DNA of 64,000 bases from Nocardia sp. BSTN01. Its GTDB lineage: Bacteria > Actinomycetota > Actinomycetes > Mycobacteriales > Mycobacteriaceae. The stretch is taken from assembly GCF_015354405.1 (NCBI RefSeq), contig NZ_JADKYP010000009.1, positions 107,232 through 171,231 on the forward strand. The letters are read 5' to 3'. Made by a program: the position numbers and the translations under genes. Below, piece by piece: positions 54,305 to 62,871 of this stretch (the stretch's first letter is position 1; each line of letters begins with the position of its first letter). Below the pieces are notes generated by a model. It was not told the origin of the DNA and ran no database searches. It saw only the letters and a program-made list of their open reading frames with translations.

Positions 54305-55422
54305 CGGCCGCCTCCGTTCGGATCGGGCGGGTTCACCGGTGCACCCAGCGGGTCGTTGGTCTGCTTGCCGTAGCCGGGGTCGCCGACCATGGCCTGCAGC
54401 ACGGCATTCGGATCTCCCAGTGGCGTGCCGAGCAGCAGTTCGCGCCGCAACCGCGGCACGGTGAGGTCGATGGTGGCGAACAGATTGACGTAGTCGCCGC
54501 GGATACCGTGGTCGATGCCGTACTGCCCGTACGGGAACACGGTGAGGAAGGCGACCGCGCCGTCGATCTTCGACCCCACGTCGGCCAATTCCCGCAGGGT
54601 CGGTTCGAGGTTGTGCAGATTCGTCAGCAGATCCGCCTGCACCTGCGAGATCACCCCGGTCGCGGTGTCGCTGAACGTGCGCAGTTTGTCCAGTGCGGTG
54701 GTGATGGTGGGCCGCTCGGTGAGCAGCACCTGGAGCGCGGGCCCGATCTGACGCAACGTGTCGCTGACCGTATCCCGTTGCTGGGCGAAGGTTTCCGCCA
54801 TCCGGTTCAACCCCGTCAGCGTGGCGAGCAGATTGTCGCGCTGCTGATCCAGCACGGTCATGAACGCGTCCAAGCGCGGAATCAGGTCGTGGATGGCGCC
54901 CTCGCGACCGGAGAACGCGGCGTCGAGATTATGGATGATGTCGTTGATCTGGCCCATCCCGCCGCCGTTGAGCACCACCGACAGCGACGCGAGGGTCTGT
55001 TCGGTCGACGGATAGGTCGAGGTCCGATTCAGCGGCACGGTCGCCCCGGGTTGCAGGCGCCCGCTCGGCGCCTGTCCGGCCGGCGGATTCAACGCCAGAT
55101 GGGTCGAGCCGAGCAGACTGGTCTGGCCGATGGTCGCCGCCACATTCGCGGGCACGACCACATCCGGTTTCACCGAGACGTCCACGACGGCGTGCCAGCC
55201 GCGCACGGTGATCGACCCGACGCTGCCCACCACCACGTCGTCGATCATGACCGGCGAATTCGACACCAGCGTACCGATATTCGCCATTTCGACGTGGTAG
55301 ATCGCGGCGTCGGCACCGCGTCCGGGGGCACCGGGCAACGGCAGCGAATCCACTCCGCGCCAGCCACATCCGGTGACGGTGACCAGTGCGCACGCGCACA
55401 GAACCAACAGCCGCGCGATCAT
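54301..55422 (-). CDS. mceE: MCE family lipoprotein (MceE/LprK position)
   Basis: Lipid-anchored Mce subunit of 373 residues. A lipoprotein signal peptide ends in VTGC with the modified cysteine at residue 19 (LVLCACALVTVTGCGW). The MCE domain follows (~40-115, ANIGTLVSNSPVMIDDVVVGSV) and then the helical tunnel region (DAAFSGREGAIHDLIPRLDA). The fifth position and lipobox match LprK-type MceE proteins. The ATG at 55422 overlaps the mceD stop (ATGA). Confidence 0.9.
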   Translation of the reverse strand: MIARLLVLCACALVTVTGCGWRGVDSLPLPGAPGRGADAAIYHVEMANIGTLVSNSPVMIDDVVVGSVGSITVRGWHAVVDVSVKPDVVVPANVAATIGQTSLLGSTHLALNPPAGQAPSGRLQPGATVPLNRTSTYPSTEQTLASLSVVLNGGGMGQINDIIHNLDAAFSGREGAIHDLIPRLDAFMTVLDQQRDNLLATLTGLNRMAETFAQQRDTVSDTLRQIGPALQVLLTERPTITTALDKLRTFSDTATGVISQVQADLLTNLHNLEPTLRELADVGSKIDGAVAFLTVFPYGQYGIDHGIRGDYVNLFATIDLTVPRLRRELLLGTPLGDPNAVLQAMVGDPGYGKQTNDPLGAPVNPPDPNGGGR

Positions 55423-56666
55423 GACGGTGGCCTCCCCCAGGGCTGGAGCAGTTCGGTGACCGACGTCGGCGCCGGCGGGCCGGGTTGCTGTCCCACGATC
55501 TTCGGCACCAGATCGGGTTCGCTGTAGATCACGTTGTTCGGATCCGGTGCCGGCCCGGTCGCCGGGCTCACCGGGAACGGCAGATAGTTGAAGCTGAGCA
55601 GGGGCAGGATCGGGCCCAGATACTGGCGGCACTTCTCCCCCGATTCCGCGGCCGTGGCGTTCTCGATACTGGCCACACCGGCGCAGATGAACTGCATCGG
55701 GTTGGAGAAGTTGTTGAGTTCGAAAACCCCTGCCTCCGTGCCGGTGTCGGGGTTGTAGATGTGATAGAAGTTGGCGATGCTGTTCGGCGCGATATGCAGC
55801 AGATTCTCCAGATCCGCGCGATGATCCACCAGATTCTGGGTCACGTTCGCCAGCCGCTGCACCTGTTCGCCGGCCTTCGCGCGGTTCTCGGAGACGAAGC
55901 GCTGGACCTCACCCACCGCGACCGACAGTTCGCGCACCGCGGCGTCCAGATCGGATGTGCTGTCGTCGACCACACTGGACAGCGTCGCGAGCCGATTCTC
56001 GAACTGGACGATCTCGGTACCGCTGCCCTTCAACGCGTCCACGAAGGTCTGCAGATTCTGCAGGATGTCGACGATATCGCCGCTGCCGTCGGCGAGGATG
56101 CGCCCCACCGCGGACAGCTGAGCCAGCATCTGCCGCAACTTCTCCCCGTTGCCGTCGCTCAGCGCGGCGGCGGTGCTGTCGACGAACCGGCCCATCGAAC
56201 TGCCGGCCGCGTCACCGTTGGGTCCCAAACCCGTTGCCAGCTTGGTCAATTGCGTCTTGATCTCGTCCCATTCCACCGGCACCGCGGTGCGTGCGACCGG
56301 GATCACCGCACCGTCGGCGAGCGTCGGGCCGCTGGTCCGATACGCGGGCGTCAACTGGACGTAGCGGGCCGCGACCAGGCTCTGCGCCACGATCACCGCC
56401 CGCGCGTCGGCGGGTACGCGGATATCACGGTCGACGGCGAGCACCATCTCGGTGGTCGTCCCTCGCGGGGTGATCGATCGGATATGCCCCACCTTCACCC
56501 CGGCGACACGCACGTCGTCGCCGGGATAGATGGCGGTCGCGGTGGTGAATATCGCCGTGAAGTGTTTGGGCCCGAACAGTTCTCGATAGCCGATCACGCC
56601 CCCGGTCATCACGACCGCGACGATCACCACGGCACCGACGATCCGGACGATCCATCTCGTACTCAT
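55419..56666 (-). CDS. mceD: MCE family protein, fourth of the operon (MceD position)
   Basis: Mce subunit of 415 residues. Anchor helix IVGAVVIVAVVMTGGVIGY, MCE domain (IYPGDDVRVAGVKVGHIRSI, about 38-115), helical region with SAVGRILADGSGDIVDILQN and a C-terminal tail containing two cysteines (FICAGVASI and GEKCRQYLG) and proline-rich ending. Its ATG at 56666 overlaps the mceC stop by 4 bp, so the subunits are translationally coupled in order. Confidence 0.9.
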   Translation of the reverse strand: MSTRWIVRIVGAVVIVAVVMTGGVIGYRELFGPKHFTAIFTTATAIYPGDDVRVAGVKVGHIRSITPRGTTTEMVLAVDRDIRVPADARAVIVAQSLVAARYVQLTPAYRTSGPTLADGAVIPVARTAVPVEWDEIKTQLTKLATGLGPNGDAAGSSMGRFVDSTAAALSDGNGEKLRQMLAQLSAVGRILADGSGDIVDILQNLQTFVDALKGSGTEIVQFENRLATLSSVVDDSTSDLDAAVRELSVAVGEVQRFVSENRAKAGEQVQRLANVTQNLVDHRADLENLLHIAPNSIANFYHIYNPDTGTEAGVFELNNFSNPMQFICAGVASIENATAAESGEKCRQYLGPILPLLSFNYLPFPVSPATGPAPDPNNVIYSEPDLVPKIVGQQPGPPAPTSVTELLQPWGRPPS

Positions 56667-57697
56667 CGCGGCGGCTCCGGATGCGGTAGCGGGAACTGGG
56701 CCGGGGGGTTCATACCGAACGCCCGGTCGATGAAGGGCTGAATATCCTGGCCGTCGATGAGATTGGCGACGTAGGCGTTGTAGAAGCGGCCGCCGGAGAC
56801 GGCCTCACCCTGTGTCAGTGCGACTTTCGCGTATCCGGGTATGGCCTTGCCGATATTGTCGCGATTCTTCTCGAGCATCGCGGCGATCGAGTTCAGCCGG
56901 TCCAGCGTCGGGCCGAGCACGGCTTCGTTGTCGGCGACCAGGCCCGATAGTTGCTTCGCCACCGCCGAGGTGTTGGCGAGCAAATCGACGATTTCCTGCC
57001 GGCGTTGCGCGAGCACGTCGACCAGCGCATTCGCGTTGAGGATCAGCGTATTCACCTGCTGACCGCGCTGGGCGAGCACCGAGGTGACCGTACCCGCGCC
57101 GGCCAGCAACTGCCGCAGCGATTCGTTGCGGCTGTTGATCGTCTTCGACAACTGGGTGAGCCCGTCGAATGCCGGGCCCACCTGCGGTGCGATGTGGTTC
57201 AACGTCGAGGACAGCATGTCGAGGGAGCGGTTGAGCGAATCGATGTCGATCGCCGAGGTCTTGGTGCTCAGATCGCCGACGGCGTCGGTCAGCGAATACG
57301 GCGAGGAGGTCCGGGACGACGGAATGGTGTCGAGGGAGCGCATCCGGCCGGATCCCGCGGAGACGACGGTGAGATCGCGCTTGCCCAGCAACGAACTGGT
57401 CTTGATATGGGCCGAACTGTCGACGCCGAGCCGGATGGTCGAGTTCACCGAGAACACCACCAGCGCATCCCCGTTGTGCAGCACCACCTTCTGCACCGTG
57501 CCGACCCGCACGCCCGAGACGATCACGTCGTCGCCGACCGCGAGCCCGGCCGCCTCGCCGAACAGCGCCTGGTAACGCACGGTGGTGCCCCATGCCATGA
57601 ACTTCTGCGACTGCAGGCCGATCAGGATGACGCACACCATCATCACGATCCCGACCAGTCCGGGGCGTAACAGATGAGCGCCGCGGTAATGCAGCAT
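56663..57697 (-). CDS. mceC: MCE family protein, third of the operon (MceC position)
   Basis: Mce subunit of 344 residues. Anchor helix PGLVGIVMMVCVILIGLQS, MCE domain (AVGDDVIVSGVRVGTVQKVV), then a long helical region (DSLNRSLDMLSSTLNHIAPQ; LLAGAGTVTSVLAQRGQQVN) and a short proline-rich end. ATG 57697 overlaps the mceB stop by one base (TAATG). It is the shortest of the six Mce subunits here. Confidence 0.9.
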   Translation of the reverse strand: MLHYRGAHLLRPGLVGIVMMVCVILIGLQSQKFMAWGTTVRYQALFGEAAGLAVGDDVIVSGVRVGTVQKVVLHNGDALVVFSVNSTIRLGVDSSAHIKTSSLLGKRDLTVVSAGSGRMRSLDTIPSSRTSSPYSLTDAVGDLSTKTSAIDIDSLNRSLDMLSSTLNHIAPQVGPAFDGLTQLSKTINSRNESLRQLLAGAGTVTSVLAQRGQQVNTLILNANALVDVLAQRRQEIVDLLANTSAVAKQLSGLVADNEAVLGPTLDRLNSIAAMLEKNRDNIGKAIPGYAKVALTQGEAVSGGRFYNAYVANLIDGQDIQPFIDRAFGMNPPAQFPLPHPEPPR

Positions 57698-58719
57698 TAC
57701 GGTGCACACCTCCCCGTCTCGGTTTTGATCCAGGGCAGCTGGACCACCTGCCCGGACTGATCGCTGACCCGAATGGTCAACGCGCACACGAAGTATTGGA
57801 TGAAGTTGCCATAGGAACCGGTTCGCACCATCTTCCGGAAGTTCTCCGGCGCCCGCTGCAACGCGTAGTCGACCTTGTCCTTGCCGTCGTCCACGGCCGG
57901 AGCCAGCCGCGCGAGCTGGTCCACGGTGTCGGCCAAGGGAGCCCGGCTCTGCGTGAGCAGGTCGGCGACCGACGCGGTTCCGCGGTCGAGCGCGTCGATC
58001 GCGGAACCGATCGGATCGCGGTCCTGCGACAGCTGGGTCACCAGTTGCTCGAGGCGGTCGATGGCGTCGGAGAACTTGGTGCCGTTGCTCGCGAGAGTCT
58101 CCATGACCTGGTTCAGGTTGTCGATCACCTTGCCCACCACATCGCTGGTGTCGGCGAGCCGGGAGGTGAAGGAGGCGGTCTTGGTCAGCAGCGAATCGAC
58201 CGTGCCCTCCTGGCCCTGCACGATCTGCACCAGCGACCAGGTGAGCGAGTTGACCTCCTGGGCGTTCAGGCCCTGCAGCACCGGTTTGAGGCCGCCGAGC
58301 AGGAGGTCGAGATCCAGTGCGGGCGTGGTCCGTTCGAGCGGAATACGCGCCCCGGGTCGCAGGGTCGCGGTCGATCCCGGGCCGTCGGTCAATTCCAGAT
58401 AGCGGTCGCCGACCAGATTCAGAAAGCGGATGGCGGCCTTGGTGCCTCCGGTGAGCACGATGTCGCGGTCGGCGTCGAAGGTCACCACCACCCGCTGATC
58501 CGGACGCAGCGTCACCCCCTGCACCCGTCCCACCTCGACACCGGCCACCCGCACACTGTCTCCGGAACGCAGTCCCGACGAGTCGGTGAATTCCGCCGAA
58601 TAGCCGTTGGTGGAACCGGTGCGGTACTGGCCGAAGACCAGGACCAGGAATCCGGAGAGAACCACCATCACCAGCGCGAAGGCGCCGAATTTCAGCAGCG
58701 GTGTATCCCGTTGTCTCAT
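57697..58719 (-). CDS. mceB: MCE family protein, second of the operon (MceB position)
   Basis: Mce subunit of 340 residues. Anchor helix LKFGAFALVMVVLSGFLVLV, MCE domain (LRSGDSVRVAGVEVGRVQGV, about 40-118), helical tunnel region with LLGGLKPVLQGLNAQEVNSL, and two conserved-type cysteines near the end (FVCALTIRV, ETGRCAP). The ATG at 58719 overlaps the mceA stop by 4 bp. Confidence 0.9.
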   Translation of the reverse strand: MRQRDTPLLKFGAFALVMVVLSGFLVLVFGQYRTGSTNGYSAEFTDSSGLRSGDSVRVAGVEVGRVQGVTLRPDQRVVVTFDADRDIVLTGGTKAAIRFLNLVGDRYLELTDGPGSTATLRPGARIPLERTTPALDLDLLLGGLKPVLQGLNAQEVNSLTWSLVQIVQGQEGTVDSLLTKTASFTSRLADTSDVVGKVIDNLNQVMETLASNGTKFSDAIDRLEQLVTQLSQDRDPIGSAIDALDRGTASVADLLTQSRAPLADTVDQLARLAPAVDDGKDKVDYALQRAPENFRKMVRTGSYGNFIQYFVCALTIRVSDQSGQVVQLPWIKTETGRCAP

Positions 58720-59882
58720 CGCGGACCTCCGGCGGTGGGATCGACGGCGCCGAACAGCACGCTCTGCAGCAGATCCGGATTCACGCGCAGGGTGCGGTTG
58801 GTATTCGGGAACGGCACGGCGCCGTCGTCGACCACCACGAACTTGGGCTTGCCGTTGTAGGGCACCGGCAGCACCGAACACTGCGGACCACCGGACGCCG
58901 CGACCTTCGGCAGATCACGCGGATACCGATACGGTTCCGCGCCCCACAGGAAGTTGACCGTCAGGCCCATACCCGGAACCTGCACCGGTTTCACATTGTC
59001 CATATAGTCCAGGCCCTCGATCGAACACTTCAGCGCGGGTGCGTATTCGGCGGCCAGATCGGTGGTGGGCACCAGCAGGTGCAGCATCGAGGCCAGCGGC
59101 GCGCCGTTGTCGCCGAGCACCTGATTGCCGACATCGGCCAGGCCGATCGCATTGACCAGCAGCGCGTCGAGATTCGCCTGCTCATCCACCACAGTCCGGC
59201 TGATCGTGGTGGCATTGTGCGCGGTGGACAGCAGATCCGGCGCGGCGTCGCCGTAGGAAGCGGCCACATTCGGTCCGGCGGCGATCTCGCGGCTCAGGGC
59301 GGGCAGGGCCGGCTGGATCTTCGCCAGGAACGAGTCGAGATCGGTGAGCATCTGCCCGACCTGCTCGCCGCGGCCGTTGGTCGCACCCGCGATCGCCCCC
59401 AGCGTCTCGTTCAACTTCTCCGGTTCGATCTGCCCCAGCACCGCGGTCAATCGCTCGAAGATGGTGTTGATCTCGACCGTCACATGTCCGGAGTCGAAGA
59501 TCTGGCCGGCGTGGATCGAGGTCGCGGATTTCTCTGCGGGCGGCAGGAATTCGACGAATTTGGCGCCGAACACCGTGGTGGAGGCGATATCCACGGTCAC
59601 ATTCGACGGGATCCGTCGCACCTGGTCGGCGTCGATGGCCAGCTGGATCGCGGCGAGTCCGTCGGGCCGCTCGTCCACCACGGCCACCCTGCCCACGGTC
59701 ACCCCGCGCATCTTCACCTTCGCGTCGGGATACATGACCAGGCCCGCGCGCGGCGACAGGACGGTGACTCGCACGGTATCGGCGAATCCGCCGCGGAACA
59801 TGACCACCGCCAGGGCGACCACCCCGGCGATCGCGGCGATCGACAGCAGTCCCACTATCGGACGTAAAATCTTGCGCACCAA
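58716..59882 (-). CDS. mceA: MCE family protein, first of the operon (MceA position)
   Basis: Mce subunit of 388 residues. Anchor helix VGLLSIAAIAGVVALAVVMF, MCE domain (MYPDAKVKMRGVTVGRVAVV), helical region (TIFERLTAVLGQIEPEKLNE; LSREIAAGPNVAASYGDAAP) and C-terminal part with two cysteines (LKCSIEGLDY, GGPQCSVLPV). The frame opens with a TTG at 59882 with GGGGAG 6 nt upstream; GTG 59879 is the alternative. It starts 10 bp after yrbEB. Confidence 0.88.
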   Translation of the reverse strand: MVRKILRPIVGLLSIAAIAGVVALAVVMFRGGFADTVRVTVLSPRAGLVMYPDAKVKMRGVTVGRVAVVDERPDGLAAIQLAIDADQVRRIPSNVTVDIASTTVFGAKFVEFLPPAEKSATSIHAGQIFDSGHVTVEINTIFERLTAVLGQIEPEKLNETLGAIAGATNGRGEQVGQMLTDLDSFLAKIQPALPALSREIAAGPNVAASYGDAAPDLLSTAHNATTISRTVVDEQANLDALLVNAIGLADVGNQVLGDNGAPLASMLHLLVPTTDLAAEYAPALKCSIEGLDYMDNVKPVQVPGMGLTVNFLWGAEPYRYPRDLPKVAASGGPQCSVLPVPYNGKPKFVVVDDGAVPFPNTNRTLRVNPDLLQSVLFGAVDPTAGGPR

Positions 59883-59892
59883 GGCTTCTCCC

Positions 59893-60738
59893 CTAGCCCG
59901 ACAGGTTGAAGTTGCCGTTGGAGCCGTAGATGGCCAGTGAGACCAGCAGGGTGACCGAGACGACCGCGATCAGCGAGGTCCGCACCGCGTTGCCGACCGC
60001 GATACCCACGCCGGACGGCCCACCGGCGGCGAAGAACCCGAAATAGCTGTGTATCAACAGAATCGTCAGCGCCATGAGGATCGCCTGCACGAACGACCAC
60101 ACCAGATCGAGCGGGTTGAGAAAGGTGGTGAAGTAGTGGTCGTACAGCCCCGAGGACTGGCCGAGCAGGAAGACGGTGGTGACCCGGCTGGCGAGGAAGG
60201 ACGCCACCACCGCCAGTGAGTACAGCGGGGTGATCGCGATCATTCCGGCCACGATGCGGGTACCCACCAGATAGGCGATCGGTTCGATGGCAATGGATTC
60301 CAGCGCGTCGATCTCCTCGTTGATCCGCATGGCACCCAACTGCGCGGTGGCTCCCGCGCCGAACGTCGCCGCCAGTCCGATGCCGGCCACCACCGGCGCC
60401 GAGATGCGCACATTGATGAATGCCGACAGAAATCCGGTCAACGCCTCGATCCCGATATTGCCCAGCGAGCTGTAACCCTGCACGGCCAGGGTGCCTCCGG
60501 TGGCCAGGGTGAGGAATCCGACGATCACCACGGTTCCGCCGAAAACGGCCAATGTGCCCGAGCCCATGCTGAATTCGGCGATGAGCCGGATGGTCTCCTT
60601 CTTGTAGCGCCAGGCGGCGACCGGAGCGCCGAACAGCGCCCGCACATAGAAGAGGGTGTGATCGCCGATGTTGCCGAGGCTTTTCACCGGCCGGCGTGCC
60701 CGCCGCACGGCACGCGGATATCTCGCTTCCAGTACCAC
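59893..60738 (-). CDS. yrbEB: YrbE/MlaE-type permease B of the Mce importer
   Basis: Permease subunit of 281 residues with five or six membrane helices. The MlaE signature is in VVAGIGLAATFGAGATAQLG and the cytoplasmic coupling segment MRINEEIDALESIAIEPIAYLVGTRI, which contacts the MlaF-like ATPase encoded elsewhere. The end NGNFNLSG is distinctive. It starts at GTG 60738, 12 bp after yrbEA. Together with YrbEA it forms the inner-membrane channel. Confidence 0.92.
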   Translation of the reverse strand: MVLEARYPRAVRRARRPVKSLGNIGDHTLFYVRALFGAPVAAWRYKKETIRLIAEFSMGSGTLAVFGGTVVIVGFLTLATGGTLAVQGYSSLGNIGIEALTGFLSAFINVRISAPVVAGIGLAATFGAGATAQLGAMRINEEIDALESIAIEPIAYLVGTRIVAGMIAITPLYSLAVVASFLASRVTTVFLLGQSSGLYDHYFTTFLNPLDLVWSFVQAILMALTILLIHSYFGFFAAGGPSGVGIAVGNAVRTSLIAVVSVTLLVSLAIYGSNGNFNLSG

Positions 60739-60750
60739 AGCCGTTCCCCC

Positions 60751-61548
60751 TCATCTGGCCGTCATCTGGATGCCGATCGCGGTCACGACGACATTGATCA
60801 CGAACAGCGCCATGAAGGCGTAGACCACGGTTTCGTTCACCGCGTTGCCCACGGCTTTGGCGCCACCGGAGACGATCAGCCCGCGATAACACGCGATGAG
60901 GCCGGCGACGAGGCCGAACAGCAGCGCTTTGACCGCCGAGATCACGACTTCGTTCAGCCCGGTCAGCAAGGTGATGCCGTTGGCGAAGGCACCGGGGTTG
61001 ACGTTCTGCACATAGACCGAGAAGACGTAACCACCGGCGATACCGATGATGCAGACCAGACTGTTCAGCAGCAGCGCCACCAGTCCCGAAGCGAGCATGC
61101 GTGGGGTGACGAGTCGCTGTACCGGATTGATGCCGAGGACCTCCATGGCGTCGATCTCCTCGCGGATGGTCCGCGAGCCCAGATCCGCGCACATCGCGGT
61201 GGCGCCGGATCCGGCGACGATCAGCACGGTCACCATGGGACCCACCTGGGTGACCGCGCCGAATGCCGCGCCCGCGCCGCTGAGATCGGCCGCACCCAGC
61301 TCGCGCAGCAGAATGTTGAGGGTGAAGCTCACCAGCACGGTGAACGGAATCGCCACGAGCAGGGTCGGAATCAGCGACACCCGTGCCACGAACCAGGATT
61401 GCTCCAGGAATTCGCGGGTTTGGAAGGGCCGGCGGAAGGCGAATTTCACCGCATCGGCCGACATGGCGAACAACCCGCCGACGGTCTGCAGCCCGCCCGC
61501 CGAACGGCGGGACATACTCCGGGACCACCCCGGCAGAGTTATCGCCAT
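60751..61548 (-). CDS. yrbEA: YrbE/MlaE-type permease A of the Mce importer
   Basis: Permease subunit of 265 residues. The MlaE signature is VTVLIVAGSGATAMCADLG and the coupling helix SRTIREEIDAMEVLGINPVQRLVTPR. Five or six membrane helices follow the pattern of the family. A GGGAGG ribosome binding site (complement of 61555-61560) decides the ATG at 61548 (MAITLPGWSRSM). First gene of an eight-gene operon; the promoter and palindrome are at 61620-61658. Confidence 0.92.
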   Translation of the reverse strand: MAITLPGWSRSMSRRSAGGLQTVGGLFAMSADAVKFAFRRPFQTREFLEQSWFVARVSLIPTLLVAIPFTVLVSFTLNILLRELGAADLSGAGAAFGAVTQVGPMVTVLIVAGSGATAMCADLGSRTIREEIDAMEVLGINPVQRLVTPRMLASGLVALLLNSLVCIIGIAGGYVFSVYVQNVNPGAFANGITLLTGLNEVVISAVKALLFGLVAGLIACYRGLIVSGGAKAVGNAVNETVVYAFMALFVINVVVTAIGIQMTAR

Positions 61549-61619
61549 GCCGCCACCTCCCGGAGCCCCGCTGCGTCGCGACAACTTCGCTCGCGGAAAT
61601 CGCATTCTCGGTTTCGATA

Positions 61620-61647
61620 ATGCTACATCCGCGAGACAAGAACGCAA
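61620..61647 (-). promoter_or_regulatory. Probable promoter of the yrbE-mce operon
   Basis: Minus strand: TTGCGT (61647-61642), 16-bp spacer, TAGCAT (61625-61620), giving a leader of about 65 nt before yrbEA. The -35 lies in the 16-bp palindrome described next. Confidence 0.45.
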
Positions 61648-61658
61648 TAGCTATTGCG
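61643..61658. promoter_or_regulatory. Perfect 16-bp palindrome at the mce promoter
   Basis: CGCAATAGCTATTGCG, a perfect palindrome overlapping the -35 region of the mce operon. Its first 13 nt recur exactly upstream of the WS/DGAT gene at 42551. Likely an operator; which regulator binds is not known. Confidence 0.65.
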
Positions 61659-61676
61659 AGTAGGTAGCGTTTCGGA

Positions 61677-62663
61677 TCACCAGCGGTTACGCGCCTCTTC
61701 CGCCCAGCCGGTGAGGCCGTCGAACTCCACCCAGTCCCCCTCGTCGGTGCGGGCGCGCCCGGTGAAGTGCCCGAAGCACTGATGAGTGTCGTTGGCCAGC
61801 ACACCCAGCGCGGTCCGGGATTCGCGCACATGGAAGGGAGTGAACTCCACCGCGACACGTGGACCACGAATCTGCCACGGCCGCAACCAATCCCGGCGGT
61901 CGTACACCCATTCCAGCTCGTCACCGATCTTGTGCAGCCGGCCATGCACGAACAGCGCGTTCTCGGTCGAACCGGTGCCGTCGGTCCACTTGCCGCCGAG
62001 CTGGATCGCCGTCTCCGGGCCGCAGCCGGCAGCCCAGTTCCACGCGATCGAGTACGGCCACTTCCCGCGTCCGTGATCGAGGACGGCGAACCCGTCGGCG
62101 ACCACGTAGGCGACGCCGTCCACGGTGAGGGTGCCCGACACCGGACGGCCGAGATCCTTGACCGTGTACTGGAAACGCTTCGCACTCCACGGCACCACGA
62201 CCGCCAGCGATTCGTGTCCCGCCGGCAGCCCGGCCGTCAGATCGATGTCGATGCGCGGGGTGGCGGCGTGAATCCTGGTGCCGGCCGGATCGTTTCGCAA
62301 TTCGATCACCAGATCGCCGCCATATCCGGTCGCGGTGGCGACACCGCTGCGATCGGGAAGGTACACACCGCGGGCGAACGGCGTCACCACATCCTTGACG
62401 ATCTCGGTGCCGTTCGCCCGGTCGAGCAGGTAGATCCCCTGCAGCCCGGCGTAATCCAGCGACGTCAGCACGATTCCGATGATGTGATCGGGAGTGACGA
62501 TGCCCCAGTACTCCCATCGCTTGGTGCGACCCCAGCCGCGCAGATTCGCCCGATGCAGCGGCCGACGCGTCCAGCCCACCGCGTCGGAATTCAGCCGGCC
62601 CCGCGGCGTGCACAGATCGACGCTCGCGGTGATCTCACGCTCCGTGGTCACCCATTCGGCCAT
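61677..62663 (-). CDS. DUF2804 domain protein
   Basis: Cytoplasmic protein of 328 residues matching the DUF2804 type: early RGRLNSDAVGWTRRPLHRAN, the middle WEYWGIVTPDHIIGIVLTSL and the late GKWPYSIAWNWAAGCG followed by GGKWTDGTGSTENALFV. It is all beta in character, resembling lipocalin-like or svf1-like folds, with no known reaction. ATG 62663 has AGGAGGG 7 nt upstream. It lies directly upstream of the mce operon and may be cotranscribed, although a palindrome and promoter intervene. It is divergent from a TetR gene. Confidence 0.75.
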   Translation of the reverse strand: MAEWVTTEREITASVDLCTPRGRLNSDAVGWTRRPLHRANLRGWGRTKRWEYWGIVTPDHIIGIVLTSLDYAGLQGIYLLDRANGTEIVKDVVTPFARGVYLPDRSGVATATGYGGDLVIELRNDPAGTRIHAATPRIDIDLTAGLPAGHESLAVVVPWSAKRFQYTVKDLGRPVSGTLTVDGVAYVVADGFAVLDHGRGKWPYSIAWNWAAGCGPETAIQLGGKWTDGTGSTENALFVHGRLHKIGDELEWVYDRRDWLRPWQIRGPRVAVEFTPFHVRESRTALGVLANDTHQCFGHFTGRARTDEGDWVEFDGLTGWAEEARNRW

Positions 62664-62826
62664 CGTGGCCCTCCTTCGCTGCCGCGGTCGCCGCGACCGC
62701 GGTCGATCCATTGTCGCGGCCGGGCCGGTCGTCACGAACGGGCCACGCCTGCGGCGAGGCCATCACCGGCGGGCATGTCCGAGGTCATGCTGGACGTGTT
62801 GCGCTGCCGGTAGCTCCGAGTATGCT

Positions 62827-62850
62827 CATTAATGAGCGCACTCATTAATG
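62827..62850. promoter_or_regulatory. Inverted repeat upstream of the TetR gene, probable operator
   Basis: CATTAATGAG (62827-62836), CGCA, CTCATTAATG (62841-62850): perfect 10-bp arms. The left arm also lies in a self-palindrome CTCATTAATGAG (62825-62836). It ends 22 bp before the TetR start and lies between the divergent TetR and DUF2804 genes. Confidence 0.65.
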
Positions 62851-62871
62851 CAGGCCGATGGGAGGTGTCGA

